This document shows, piece after piece, positions 44,764-53,717 of a DNA stretch of 64,000 nt. The first letter of the stretch is position 1, and each line of letters starts with the position of its first letter. Position numbers and translations under genes: made by a program. The stretch comes from an uncultured Lachnospiraceae bacterium (lineage in GTDB: Bacteria; Bacillota; Clostridia; Lachnospirales; Lachnospiraceae). The stretch covers positions 33,734 to 97,733 of the forward strand of contig CAKRYY010000003.1 of assembly GCA_934432885.1 (NCBI GenBank), in the 5' to 3' direction. The notes beneath the pieces are model-generated. The model saw only the letters and a list, made by a program, of their open reading frames with translations, had not been told where the DNA came from and did not search any database.

Positions 44764-46113
44764 CTACAGCATAGAATTCTGTATCAATTCCGCAAGCTTC
44801 TTTGCTTCCTTCTCAATCAGCGCCTGATCTTTACCTTCAATCATAACGCGCACCAGCGGCTCTGTTCCGGAAGGCCTGATCAGCACTCTGCCCTCACCCG
44901 CAAATTTATCATTGAGCTTATTGATAGCCTCTGCGATTTCAGGATACTCCATATACTTTTCTTTTTTGTGATTCGGTACTTTGGCATTAACAAGCGCCTG
45001 TGGAAGAACCTCCATAATCTTTGCCAGCTCAGAAAGCGGCTTCTTTGTTTCTACCAGTACCTGCAGCAGGTGCAATGCGCTCAAAAGTCCGTCGCCGGTT
45101 GTATTTTCATCCAGAAAAATAACATGCCCCGACTGTTCTCCGCCAAGACTTGCATCAATCTCCCTCATCCGCTCAAGCACATAACGGTCTCCAACCTTCG
45201 TCTGTTCTGCCTTGATACCATTCTTTTCTGCCATCAGGAAAAATCCCAGGTTACTCATAACCGTAACGACAATCGTATCCCCCTTTAAGGTGCCCTGCTC
45301 CTTCATGTGATTGCCGACAATCGCCATAATCTGATCGCCATCAACTACCTTACCGTTTTCATCCACCGCAAGCAGTCTGTCTGCATCTCCGTCAAAAGCA
45401 AGTCCAACACTTGCCTTTTCATAGACCACTCTCGCCATCAGTTCTTCCATGTGTGTCGAACCGCAGTTGGCATTGATATTGCTTCCATCAGGATTATTAT
45501 GAATCGCAATAACCTCTGCTCCAAGCTCCTTCAGTGCCTCTACAGACGTATAATGTGATGCTCCCTCTGCACAGTCCACTACGATTTTCATGCCGCTCAA
45601 ATCTACATTTACCGACTGAATCGCATGATTGATATATTCCTCACGCGCATCTGTACGATATTTAATCTTACCTACACCGGAGCCTATTGGGAATTTGATG
45701 TCCTTCATATCGCTTCGCAGCAGCGCTTCAATCTCATCCTCCATTGCATCCGGCAGCTTATAACCATTGCCATCAAAAAATTTAATACCGTTAAATTCTA
45801 CCGGATTGTGCGATGCTGAAATTACAACGCCTGCATCCACTTTATATTTCCGCGTCAGATATGCAACCGCAGGTGTTGGAACAACCCCTACATAGACAGC
45901 ATTTGCTCCCACCGAGCAGACGCCTGCCATCAGCGCATTCGCCAGCATATCGCCCGAAATACGAGTGTCACAGCCAACCATAATCGTCGGCTTATGCTTA
46001 TTTTCCTTTGTCAATACATACGCACCTGCCTGCCCAAGCTGCATCGCAAGCATTGGTGTTAATTCTTCATTTGCAACGCCTCGCACCCCATCGGTGCCAA
46101 ATAATCTACTCAT
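44764..46113 (-). CDS. glmM: Phosphoglucosamine mutase (GlmM)
   Basis: GlmM interconverts glucosamine-6-phosphate and glucosamine-1-phosphate for UDP-GlcNAc and hence peptidoglycan and the pse pathway. The 449-residue protein has the N-terminal GTDGVRG (6-12), the active serine in ISASHNP (98-104), the metal loop DGDADR (about 240-245), and RPSGTEP near the end. It closes the cdaA-cdaR-glmM run typical of Firmicutes, where GlmM can restrain CdaA. ATG 46113 has AGAGGACA upstream, 12 bases after cdaR. Confidence 0.96.
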   Translation of the reverse strand: MSRLFGTDGVRGVANEELTPMLAMQLGQAGAYVLTKENKHKPTIMVGCDTRISGDMLANALMAGVCSVGANAVYVGVVPTPAVAYLTRKYKVDAGVVISASHNPVEFNGIKFFDGNGYKLPDAMEDEIEALLRSDMKDIKFPIGSGVGKIKYRTDAREEYINHAIQSVNVDLSGMKIVVDCAEGASHYTSVEALKELGAEVIAIHNNPDGSNINANCGSTHMEELMARVVYEKASVGLAFDGDADRLLAVDENGKVVDGDQIMAIVGNHMKEQGTLKGDTIVVTVMSNLGFFLMAEKNGIKAEQTKVGDRYVLERMREIDASLGGEQSGHVIFLDENTTGDGLLSALHLLQVLVETKKPLSELAKIMEVLPQALVNAKVPNHKKEKYMEYPEIAEAINKLNDKFAGEGRVLIRPSGTEPLVRVMIEGKDQALIEKEAKKLAELIQNSML

Positions 46114-46125
46114 TCTGCCTGTCCT

Positions 46126-47421
46126 CTATTCTTCTTTATTTTCCGCATCCGTATCCTTCAGGATAACCTGTACCGTCGTTTTTGTTTCCTGACGAACTCC
46201 ATCCGGAAGCGTCAGTTTCAGTTCCATTTCATACTCACCTGCCAAAAGCTCCGTCAGGGAATGTTCCTCCATATAAGCATCTATATCAATGCTTGCCGTT
46301 ATCTCTGCTGTCTCCAGAGTCTCCAAATTCTCTGCCAGACCGGTTACCTGCAACGTAAGCTCTTCATCTCCGCCTGCCAGCGTTCCCTCCATGCCCTCCG
46401 GCACGCCAATCAGCAGCACCTCATCTGCAGGCAGCTTAAGCTCCGTAGAAAGCTCCTTCTCAATATAAACCGTAACCTTTATGCTTCCGTTAAAATTATT
46501 TTCTGCCAGAGAAATATTTTCAGGCAGATACTTCTTCAGTTCAATCGCTGCCGTCAGATTTCCACTTTGACCGGTAACATTCAAGGACGGGTCAGAAATG
46601 TCAATCTGGAAAATATTTTTAATTGCAGTTCCCTTGCCAGCAACCAGAACAGTGGAAGGCGTACTCTCAACCTTGCCTGTCAGTGCATACCCTTCCGTCG
46701 GTGTTCCTGTAACAGTAAAGGAAAGTGGCACGCGCTTGGTCTGAAGAATTTCTATGTTAATCTTCACCTGATCCAGACTCTTCTTCAGATTTTTATCTTC
46801 AATCAGATTATTATCCGCGTCATATAACCGGATGGTTGCATCTGTCCTGATGTCCTGGGAAAGCCCTGCAATGTCCACCGATGCTTCCGCACGGTCTACT
46901 CTGCTTACGATGGATTCTGGTCCTGAAATCCGTACCAGATTCTGATCCGCACTCACGCTTCCAAGAATATGGCCATCCGCCGGTTCTCCAACCGTTGTGG
47001 TGGTAATCATGAACTGCTCACGTTTCATATCCTCAATTCGGATTTCCATATTTTCTGTCGCAGAAGTGATGCTTTCCAGTTTATCATTATATTTATTAGT
47101 GGACAGCTTTATGCGTACCATCGTATCCATAAAGTTAATTTCCTGCATATCCGCAGTCGCAATAATATTGTCCTTGCCAAGCGTATCAAGAATACTTCGC
47201 TTCGCCCATACGGTAACGTCAATTATATCCGTATTATCAAGAATTTCATATACCTTACCCTGACTTGTTACCGCATCTGCATTCAAAATCTCAACTGGCA
47301 CATTGCGGAACACTGTCTTATCTACAGGATCGTTGATATTCACTACAATGAACCATATAACAAAAGAGAATACCACTGCCAAGATTTTGAGTCCCAGATT
47401 ATCTGTCAGCTTGTTTTTCAT
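46126..47421 (-). CDS. cdaR: YbbR-domain protein CdaR, regulator of CdaA
   Basis: A 431-residue protein with one N-terminal membrane helix (about 11-29) and four repeated YbbR-type beta domains outside the membrane, spaced about 85 residues apart, with a charged end. CdaR binds the c-di-AMP synthase CdaA and tunes it. It overlaps the cdaA gene by 23 bases and precedes glmM, the conserved order. ATG 47421 has GGGAAGGG upstream. Confidence 0.9.
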   Translation of the reverse strand: MKNKLTDNLGLKILAVVFSFVIWFIVVNINDPVDKTVFRNVPVEILNADAVTSQGKVYEILDNTDIIDVTVWAKRSILDTLGKDNIIATADMQEINFMDTMVRIKLSTNKYNDKLESITSATENMEIRIEDMKREQFMITTTTVGEPADGHILGSVSADQNLVRISGPESIVSRVDRAEASVDIAGLSQDIRTDATIRLYDADNNLIEDKNLKKSLDQVKINIEILQTKRVPLSFTVTGTPTEGYALTGKVESTPSTVLVAGKGTAIKNIFQIDISDPSLNVTGQSGNLTAAIELKKYLPENISLAENNFNGSIKVTVYIEKELSTELKLPADEVLLIGVPEGMEGTLAGGDEELTLQVTGLAENLETLETAEITASIDIDAYMEEHSLTELLAGEYEMELKLTLPDGVRQETKTTVQVILKDTDAENKEE

Positions 47422-48280
47422 TCTTTGCCCTTCCCTTCCACAATCTCCGTTTTTTCTCTTCCAACGGCTTATTCTGGATTAGCAGCAGCTTACCCTTTAA
47501 TTCCTCCGAATCCAGATTGCGGTACAGTTGTCCTTCGTATGCAACACTCACATGCCCAGTTTCCTCTGAAACAATGACGGTCAAAGAATCTGTTACCTCT
47601 GAAATACCGACGCCTGCGCGGTGCCGGGTTCCAAGCTCCTTGCTCAAATCCATATTATCCGAAAGCGGCAGGTAACAGGTCGCGGAAACAATCCGGTTTT
47701 CCCGTATGATAACAGCGCCGTCATGCAACGGCGTATTGTGTTCAAATATATTGATTAAAAGCTGGCTGGTCAGGAGCGCATCCAGCTCTATTCCTGTACG
47801 CTCGTACTCACCCAGAGACTGGTTCTGCTCGATAACCATAAGCGCGCCTGTACGCACCTTGCCCATTTCAAACGATGCTTTGATAATTTCCTGCATAGTC
47901 TTGTCAGAAAACCTGCCGTTTACATCTCTGGAGCTGTCAAAGGGCATAAGTGATGCAAAAAAATTAGTCCTGCCAAGCTGCTCCAGCGCCCGGCGCAGCT
48001 CCGGCTGTAATACGACAACAGTTGCAATCACTGCAAGACTTAAGACATTTTCCGCAATCCATAGAATTGTCGTCATATTCAGGATTGCTGCAAGCAGAAT
48101 AAATACCAGAATTACAATAAGCCCCTTCAGCAACGACCATGCACGGGTATTCTTAATCCAGAGGATAATCTGATACACCAAAAAGGAGATAATTATAATC
48201 TCCAGAATATCAGTCCACCGTATTGCCGGCATGTGAAGCCGGTTTAAATAAATCCCTGCAAAATTTGCTAACTGGCTCAT
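47399..48280 (-). CDS. cdaA: Diadenylate cyclase CdaA (DacA)
   Basis: CdaA makes the second messenger c-di-AMP from two ATP and so governs potassium and wall balance. The 293-residue protein has three N-terminal membrane helices (about 24-42, 50-68, 72-92) and a DAC domain with the active DGA (187-189) in LHDGAVII and RHR (219-221) in GTRHRAG. Its ATG overlaps the stop of the unknown membrane gene upstream by 4 bases; the ribosome site (AAAGAAAA) is weak, which fits translational coupling. Confidence 0.95.
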   Translation of the reverse strand: MSQLANFAGIYLNRLHMPAIRWTDILEIIIISFLVYQIILWIKNTRAWSLLKGLIVILVFILLAAILNMTTILWIAENVLSLAVIATVVVLQPELRRALEQLGRTNFFASLMPFDSSRDVNGRFSDKTMQEIIKASFEMGKVRTGALMVIEQNQSLGEYERTGIELDALLTSQLLINIFEHNTPLHDGAVIIRENRIVSATCYLPLSDNMDLSKELGTRHRAGVGISEVTDSLTVIVSEETGHVSVAYEGQLYRNLDSEELKGKLLLIQNKPLEEKKRRLWKGRAKNEKQADR

Positions 48281-49284
48281 ATTTTTCTTTTCATCTCACT
48301 CTTGTCAGATTTTTTTACAACGCTTCCTTTCATTCTCGGAGAATGACCTGCATTCTGCTTCTGGGAAGTAATCTGCTTTACTGTTTTGGATGGTCTGGTT
48401 ACCGCAATCTTCGGAACCGCTTTTACATAATAATAATACTCATCGTCCTCAAACTGAACATATTCTGTTCGGGAATAATCCACATTAAATACGAAAAACT
48501 GCAGCAGCTTTGCCAGAACAGCAGATGCTACCGCCCCTATAAGCGTAGGCGCAATGGAAATATTGATATCAAACATCAAATCTCCAAAAAAGAGAACTGC
48601 AACAGCCGTCAGTGTGCCTGCTGTAATTGCAATCGTCCAGGAATGATTTACTGCAAGCCTGCGAAGCAGATAAACCACCAGTACTGTAATCGCAAATGCA
48701 AGCAGCATTACCAGCATAGTCTTGTTGCTCAAAATCCCATCCACGACATAACGATACCGCTGCATCGCATTTTCCGCATCCATAGCGTTAAGTGTTGATA
48801 CACTTTCGGAAATATACTGCAAAATGCTGTAAATAACTGCACCACAGCCAACGGAGACCGCAGATGCCGGCGTCCCCAAAAGTCCTGCTGCCAAAGGCAT
48901 TACAAACGGGACCTGCAAAGAACAGCAGAGCGGTGTCAGTAAGACCAGCACCGTATCTTTGGGTGAAAATCTGAAATACAGCAGAAACATCACAAGAAAA
49001 AGTGCAAGCACAACGATTGCACATTCCATAGAAAACGCATATAAATGCGCCAAAATAAAGCATGCTGCCATGAAAATCATAAAATTCATCGGCAGAAAAG
49101 AACTCAAAAGAGCCACTACAAGGACAACGGAAAGGCTGTTAAGCCTGCTCATGTACCCCAGCTTTCCATTGATCAGCCAAAGTGTAACCAATGAAAGCAG
49201 GAATTTTACAAGCGGCGTAATATAAATTTCATATTTTCCGTAAATCCCCTTCAAATACTCTTTCAGGAGCAGTAAGTTAGTCAT
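48277..49284 (-). CDS. Multi-spanning membrane protein in the c-di-AMP operon, function unknown
   Basis: A 335-residue protein with about nine membrane helices up to residue 268, and a soluble, strongly basic tail of 65 residues that starts with a tyrosine-rich EDDEYYYYVK stretch. I cannot assign a function. Translational coupling to cdaA (ATGA overlap) suggests that it acts with the cyclase or responds to c-di-AMP, for example as a transporter or scaffold; this is inference. ATG 49284 has GAGAGGAAAG upstream. Confidence 0.7.
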   Translation of the reverse strand: MTNLLLLKEYLKGIYGKYEIYITPLVKFLLSLVTLWLINGKLGYMSRLNSLSVVLVVALLSSFLPMNFMIFMAACFILAHLYAFSMECAIVVLALFLVMFLLYFRFSPKDTVLVLLTPLCCSLQVPFVMPLAAGLLGTPASAVSVGCGAVIYSILQYISESVSTLNAMDAENAMQRYRYVVDGILSNKTMLVMLLAFAITVLVVYLLRRLAVNHSWTIAITAGTLTAVAVLFFGDLMFDINISIAPTLIGAVASAVLAKLLQFFVFNVDYSRTEYVQFEDDEYYYYVKAVPKIAVTRPSKTVKQITSQKQNAGHSPRMKGSVVKKSDKSEMKRKI

Positions 49285-49309
49285 AAAACTTTCCTCTCAG
49301 AAATAATCC

Positions 49310-49708
49310 CTAGTGCCTGCTGTCATCCGCATAGGATTCAGACAGCTCCTGCAAATGGGCATAGTAATTCTTCAGGCTTTTCTTCGCCCGACTATAGCGG
49401 TAAGAATATACAAGATAGGAAACCACTGTATAAATCCCTGTGAATGTCACATAGGCAAGCAAAAGCTGTTTTCCCATCGCCAGAAGATCTACCTGATAGA
49501 CCTCCTTCATAACCGCCTCAAAATTATAAAAAATAAGGATTCCAAGTACAATCGCAAATGTGAGGGTGGCGCTGATAATAGATTTTATCGTCTGAAGGCT
49601 CAGATAGTCGCTTCTGAAATATTTTCCGATTGCCATGCTCCGCTTTCCCTCGTTTTCCTCATAGGAAGCCATGCGTGTCATTAACTTAATCCGGTCTTCA
49701 TTCAGCAT
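49310..49708 (-). CDS. Small membrane protein, function unknown
   Basis: A 132-residue protein with two membrane helices (about 46-62 and 83-101) between a charged N-terminus and a charged C-terminal tail. The N-terminal MLNEDRIKLMTRMASYEE and the downstream helix pair resemble small conserved proteins of Lachnospiraceae with no known role. It is the first gene behind a promoter candidate and stands 25 bases upstream of the nine-helix gene, so it is probably the first member of the cdaA operon. ATG 49708 has GGAGGTGA upstream. Confidence 0.68.
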   Translation of the reverse strand: MLNEDRIKLMTRMASYEENEGKRSMAIGKYFRSDYLSLQTIKSIISATLTFAIVLGILIFYNFEAVMKEVYQVDLLAMGKQLLLAYVTFTGIYTVVSYLVYSYRYSRAKKSLKNYYAHLQELSESYADDSRH

Positions 49709-49732
49709 CCGCTCACCTCCATACCGCCTTAT

Positions 49733-49761
49733 AGCATATCATAAAATCCGGCTTCTGTAAA
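49733..49761 (-). promoter_or_regulatory. Candidate promoter of the cdaA-glmM operon
   Basis: On the minus strand TTTACA (49756-49761) and TATGCT (49733-49738) are 17 bases apart, giving a leader of about 20 bases before ATG 49708. The -35 element touches the end of the preceding gene. Confidence 0.42.
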
Positions 49762-49762
49762 A

Positions 49763-50173
49763 TTAACGATCCAGATAACGCATCCTTGCATTTTCATCAA
49801 TCTGTTTTTTCTTCTGCACAACAGGCGCATCCGGTCTTCTGATAGAATCCTGAAAGCTCTTTGTCAGCTCTGCCTTGCATTTTTCACAGAATCTGCCGGT
49901 CTTAATCATGGTTCCGCAGTTCTCACAGTTTACGCCAATCGGTGAATCGTCTGCAAATACCAGTCTTTCCTCTCGAATCCACTGATGAATCTGGGAGGGC
50001 TCTACCTGACATTCTCTTGAAATTTCAGGAATTCCGGCTCCATTATTATCCCGGATAAATTCCTTTACTTCCTGGAATTTTTCCTCGAGCTTTTCCTTGC
50101 AGGAAGGACAGATGGGAATTCCCATAACATAGTTAAAAATTCTTCCACATTTTCTGCAATTGCGTACTTCCAT
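49763..50173 (-). CDS. yvyF: Flagellar operon protein YvyF (TIGR03826 type)
   Basis: A 136-residue protein with two zinc-ribbon-like pairs: Cys6/Cys9 with Cys22/Cys25, and Cys83/Cys86 with Cys96/Cys99. Between them a helix-turn-helix-like segment (about 47-70) ends in HQWIREERLV. This plan is that of YvyF, a small protein in flagellar operons of Firmicutes, whose exact role is unsettled. ATG 50173 with GGAGG eight bases upstream is chosen over a frame 43 codons longer. It follows comFC, as in B. subtilis (comFC-yvyF-flgM), but here flgM does not follow. Confidence 0.85.
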   Translation of the reverse strand: MEVRNCRKCGRIFNYVMGIPICPSCKEKLEEKFQEVKEFIRDNNGAGIPEISRECQVEPSQIHQWIREERLVFADDSPIGVNCENCGTMIKTGRFCEKCKAELTKSFQDSIRRPDAPVVQKKKQIDENARMRYLDR

Positions 50174-50192
50174 ATCCTGTATCCTCCAAACG

Positions 50193-50897
50193 TCACCCTC
50201 TCCCAATGGCAAGGGCAATAAAATAAATTCTGCGGATGCCAGCCTCCCGCAAAACTGCCGCCATAGCATCCATTGTGCTTCCAGTTGTGTAAATATCATC
50301 AATGATTATAATTGTACTTAATTTTACATCATTTCTGCCTATTTTAAAAGCCCTTTTCAAATTATTTTGGCGCATCTGCCGGTTTAACGCCTTTTGTGGC
50401 GCCGTCCTTTTTACGCGCTTTACCATATTTGCCGCAACGGGAATTTCCATCCTCTCCCCAAGCTCCTTTGCCAGAAGAAACGCCTGATTATAGCCGCGCG
50501 CACGCATACGTGACGGATGCAGCGGAACTGGAATAAGAGCCTGAGGCTGCCATCTGCGGATTGTCTCTCCTAGATGACTCTCTATCTCCTGGGCATAAAA
50601 CTCTGCATACTCCTGCCTCCCTTTATATTTGAAGGCAGCGATAGACCTTCGGATGCAGGGATATTCATACAAAGCGCGTCCTTCATCAAAAAGATGCTTC
50701 TGTTTCATGCAGTCTTCACAGTATTCCTGTGCATCGCAGGATAATTCTTTTCCGCATTTCCTACAATAAGGCTCCTGTACTACTTTCAGCTGTAATCTGC
50801 AGCCCGGACAAATTTTCTCTCCAAGCGGCAGCACACAGTCACAGACAGGACAGTGCTGCGGAAATAACAGTTCCAAAAATATTCTGGAAATTTTCAT
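50193..50897 (-). CDS. comFC: ComF-family phosphoribosyltransferase-like protein (ComFC)
   Basis: A 234-residue protein with an N-terminal zinc-ribbon part (Cys16/19, Cys30/33, Cys45/48, Cys60/63) and a C-terminal phosphoribosyltransferase-like domain with the PRPP loop IIIIDDIYTTGST at 196-208. ComFC is needed for DNA uptake in B. subtilis and helps process incoming single strands. The gene lies between recD2 (16 bases) and yvyF (19 bases). Whether competence is functional here is open, because the ComFA helicase is not in the window. Confidence 0.88.
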   Translation of the reverse strand: MKISRIFLELLFPQHCPVCDCVLPLGEKICPGCRLQLKVVQEPYCRKCGKELSCDAQEYCEDCMKQKHLFDEGRALYEYPCIRRSIAAFKYKGRQEYAEFYAQEIESHLGETIRRWQPQALIPVPLHPSRMRARGYNQAFLLAKELGERMEIPVAANMVKRVKRTAPQKALNRQMRQNNLKRAFKIGRNDVKLSTIIIIDDIYTTGSTMDAMAAVLREAGIRRIYFIALAIGRG

Positions 50898-50913
50898 CCT
50901 TATTTCTTTTGTT

Positions 50914-53154
50914 TCACATCAATTCGTTTATCCGATCCGCCAGTCCTGAAAAGCGTTTTTGCTGCTGTTCATTGGCAATCATGCTCCTTACCGTCTCCCT
51001 GCTTCCCAAAATGGTTACACAATCCCTCGCCCTTGTAACGCCTGTATAAAGCAGGTTACGGTTCATAAGCAGCTTAGGTCCCCCAAGCAGCGGCATAATA
51101 ACCGCCGGATATTCGCTCCCCTGCGACTTATGTATGGTTACAGCATAGGCAAGCTCAAGCTCCTCCAGTTCTGTAAAAGGATAAATAACACGCCTGCCGC
51201 CATCAAATTCCACTGTAACACTCTGGGCGTATGTATCAATTCTGCTGATACGTCCCATATCGCCGTTAAAAACACCCATACCCTTTTCAATCGGAATTTC
51301 GTATCTGCTGACAATCTCCCACGAAAGCTGGTAATCATTCCGCACCTGCATTACCTTATCGCCCTCACGGAATACCGTTTCTCCACATGTCCACTCTTTC
51401 TTTTTATCATCCGCAGGATTCAAGTAACGCTGTAAAATGCGATTTAACGCCTCCACACCAAGACTTCCCTTACGCATCGGCGTAAGCACCTGAATATCAT
51501 AGGGCTGGGCATTCACATACTTTGGCAGCTTCTGTGTAATCAAAAGCACGATATGTTTATAAATTACATTGACGTCATTTCTTTCCAGAAAGAAAAAATC
51601 CCGGCTTTTATTGTCCATACAGATTTCTTCCCCTTTATGAATTCTATGCGCATTTACAACAATATCACTCTCGCCCGCCTGTCTGAAAATTTTTTCCAGC
51701 ATAACTACGGGGAATTTCCCGCAGTCAATCAAATCCTTTAAAACCTGTCCGGGTCCAACGCTTGGAAGCTGATTGACGTCCCCCACCATCACCAGCCGCA
51801 TTCCCACCGGAACTGCCCGTAAAAGCGCCAAAAACAGATGCAGGTCTACCATAGACATTTCATCAATAATGAGTACATCCGCTTCCAATGGATTTTCTTC
51901 GTTTCTCTCAAAGGAAAGCCGTTTTCCCGGCTCTGCAGCAGCTCCCGAAAGCTCCAGCAGTCTGTGGATGGTCTTTGCCTCATAACCGGTCATTTCCGTC
52001 ATTCTTTTTGCAGCCCTGCCTGTCGGTGCGGCAAGCAAAATATCCATGCCCTCCCGCTCAAAGTAGCGGATAATGGTATTGATAGTGGTTGTCTTTCCGG
52101 TTCCAGGTCCTCCCGATAGAATCAACAGCCCATTTTTGATACATTCCAAAACAGCCTTCCGTTGTAAATCATCCAATGCAATCTTCTGCTCTGTTTCCAG
52201 GCGCTTGATTTTTTCAAGCAGCTTTTCTTCCTCAGAAGGCAGCATCCCCTCAGCTCCGCCTGCTGAAACATTCAAATCATGCAGCATCCTGGCGCAGTTC
52301 AGCTCCGCATAATAATAGGATGCGCTGTATATAGCTTCGTCCTCTGCCCCCCGGCGCTTGATTACTACTTTTTTATCCATCATCAGATTAGAAAGCTGCA
52401 GCTCAATCTGCTCCTCATTAAGCCTCAGAATTTCAGAAGCCTGCAAAAGAAGCTGTTTCCTCGGCAGATAGGTATTTCCCTCTGCTGCCGCCTGCAAAAG
52501 CGTATAGAGGACACCGCTTTGTATCCGCTCATCCGCATCAATATGAATTCCAATTCTGCCAGCGATTTCATCTGCCATCTTAAATCCGATTCCGTCAATA
52601 TCCTCTGCCAGCAGATAAGGGTTTTCCTTCATAACCCCATACAGCCTCATGCCGTATGTATTGTATATTTTGATGGCAAGCGTATTGGAAATTCCATAGT
52701 TTTGCAGAAAAATCATAGCTTCCCGCATATCCTTCTTTTCTTCTACCTGTGTGGAAATCTCCCTCGCGATACGCTCGCTGATTCCTTTTACCTCAGAAAG
52801 CCTCTCCGGCTCCTCCTCCATAATACGAAAGGTATCTGTACCGAAGCGTTTTACAATCCGTGCCGCCAATGCCGCTCCAATGCCCCTTATCGCACCGGAG
52901 CTTAAATATCGTTCTATGCTGACAGCATCCTCCGGCGTCAGCGCAGTGTATGACTGAATCTTAAACTGTCTTCCATACAAAGGATGCTCAGTGAACTCTC
53001 CCGTTATCTCAAGATTTTCTCCCTGCTCAATCCCCCGCAGAATTCCAACGCAGGTAAGTTCCTCTTCTTCCTCGCACACAAAGTTCAATACGGTATAGCC
53101 ATTATCCTTATTCTGATAAATAATATGTTCGACATAACCTTTCTGTGTTTCCAT
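50914..53154 (-). CDS. recD2: RecD2-type ATP-dependent DNA helicase
   Basis: A 746-residue SF1B helicase, the RecBC-independent RecD of Gram-positives. The first 80 residues are an OB-fold-like start, then helix-hairpin-helix repeats (about 85-200), an accessory region, and the motor domain with P-loop GGPGTGKT at 348-355, IDEMSMVD near 418-425 and IHKSQGSE near 690. It moves 5' to 3' and supports repair and mismatch tolerance in Bacillus and Deinococcus. It opens a recD2-comFC-yvyF run. ATG 53154 has AGAGGAAAG upstream; a terminator-like hairpin stands 40 bases before it. Confidence 0.93.
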   Translation of the reverse strand: METQKGYVEHIIYQNKDNGYTVLNFVCEEEEELTCVGILRGIEQGENLEITGEFTEHPLYGRQFKIQSYTALTPEDAVSIERYLSSGAIRGIGAALAARIVKRFGTDTFRIMEEEPERLSEVKGISERIAREISTQVEEKKDMREAMIFLQNYGISNTLAIKIYNTYGMRLYGVMKENPYLLAEDIDGIGFKMADEIAGRIGIHIDADERIQSGVLYTLLQAAAEGNTYLPRKQLLLQASEILRLNEEQIELQLSNLMMDKKVVIKRRGAEDEAIYSASYYYAELNCARMLHDLNVSAGGAEGMLPSEEEKLLEKIKRLETEQKIALDDLQRKAVLECIKNGLLILSGGPGTGKTTTINTIIRYFEREGMDILLAAPTGRAAKRMTEMTGYEAKTIHRLLELSGAAAEPGKRLSFERNEENPLEADVLIIDEMSMVDLHLFLALLRAVPVGMRLVMVGDVNQLPSVGPGQVLKDLIDCGKFPVVMLEKIFRQAGESDIVVNAHRIHKGEEICMDNKSRDFFFLERNDVNVIYKHIVLLITQKLPKYVNAQPYDIQVLTPMRKGSLGVEALNRILQRYLNPADDKKKEWTCGETVFREGDKVMQVRNDYQLSWEIVSRYEIPIEKGMGVFNGDMGRISRIDTYAQSVTVEFDGGRRVIYPFTELEELELAYAVTIHKSQGSEYPAVIMPLLGGPKLLMNRNLLYTGVTRARDCVTILGSRETVRSMIANEQQQKRFSGLADRINELM

Positions 53155-53190
53155 TCTCTTTCCTCTTAGCTTTGCGGCAGTCTCTCCTGC

Positions 53191-53213
53191 AAAAAGAGTT
53201 TGCCCGCAAACTC
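53191..53213 (-). terminator. Terminator-like hairpin just upstream of recD2
   Basis: On the minus strand a perfect 8-base stem, GAGTTTGC and GCAAACTC (53196-53203 and 53206-53213) with a 2-base loop, is followed by five T (53191-53195). It ends about 37 bases before the recD2 start and is part of the dispersed repeat. It could end read-through from the flagellar genes or attenuate recD2. Confidence 0.55.
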
Positions 53214-53267
53214 GCTGTGCGCGAGCGGTGCCTACAAGGCAAAATTCATCTCCGCGAGCTGCGCATC
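53191..53267. repeat. Long copy of a dispersed intergenic repeat
   Basis: This GC-richer stretch shares both ends with the shorter element at 41708-41754 (opposite orientation) and has an extra middle part with GCTCGCGC-type inverted pieces. It also contains the recD2-proximal hairpin. The composition differs from the AT-rich flanks, and it has no coding capacity worth calling. Confidence 0.52.
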
Positions 53268-53272
53268 TTATT

Positions 53273-53314
53273 TTTATATAATAGGAAATTCCTCTGAATT
53301 TCCTATTATATAAA
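53273..53314. terminator. Long perfect AT-rich hairpin
   Basis: A perfect 19-base stem, TTTATATAATAGGAAATTC (53273-53291) with its complement (53296-53314) and a 4-base loop. It is symmetric and would fold on either strand. It lies next to the GC-rich terminator of the rod-binding gene and may protect RNA ends or end transcription in both directions. Confidence 0.6.
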
Positions 53315-53340
53315 AAAGGGCTGCTATCAAAAGCAGCCCC
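53312..53340 (-). terminator. Rho-independent terminator of the mbl-flhO-flhP-rod-binding operon
   Basis: On the minus strand GGGCTGCT and AGCAGCCC (53332-53339 and 53318-53325) form an 8-base stem with a 6-base loop, followed by six T (53312-53317). It begins about 20 bases after the stop of the rod-binding gene. Confidence 0.85.
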
Positions 53341-53360
53341 AAGCTTTTTCTCATATCTTT

Positions 53361-53717
53361 TTATTTATCCGAACCGGTTGTAATCTTCATCTGTTCATAA
53401 AGCATCTGCGCCAGTCCAAGTCCGCCGGACTCTGTGGACATGGAAGCAAGCTCCTGCAGCATGCTATCCTTATAATAGTCCACCATTGTTCCTGTAGACT
53501 GAAAACTGTAGTCTGTCTCCGGAACAGTCTTCTGCATCTCTTTGAACATCTGCTCTACAAAATAAGACTCAAATTGTTTGCAGGCATCCATAAGCTGCTC
53601 GTCGTCAGTACCTTTGCTTTTTTCTTTCCAGTCTGCTTTCATTTTTTCCAGCTTTTGATTGTCTGACTGGGTTTTCTGAAAATCTGTGTAAATAGAACTA
53701 AGTCCGCTTAAATCCAT
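53361..53717 (-). CDS. Flagellar rod-binding protein (FlgJ N-terminal type, no muramidase)
   Basis: A 118-residue protein of the rod-binding family. The core DEQLMDACKQFESYFVEQMFKEM (about 39-61) and the end GGLGLAQMLYEQM (about 99-111) are the parts shared with the first third of FlgJ. In E. coli FlgJ this domain caps the growing rod, and the remainder cuts peptidoglycan; that second part is absent here, as in many Firmicutes. ATG 53717 (GAGGAAAA upstream) is chosen over a frame 13 codons longer. It is the last gene of the flagellar operon. Confidence 0.85.
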   Translation of the reverse strand: MDLSGLSSIYTDFQKTQSDNQKLEKMKADWKEKSKGTDDEQLMDACKQFESYFVEQMFKEMQKTVPETDYSFQSTGTMVDYYKDSMLQELASMSTESGGLGLAQMLYEQMKITTGSDK

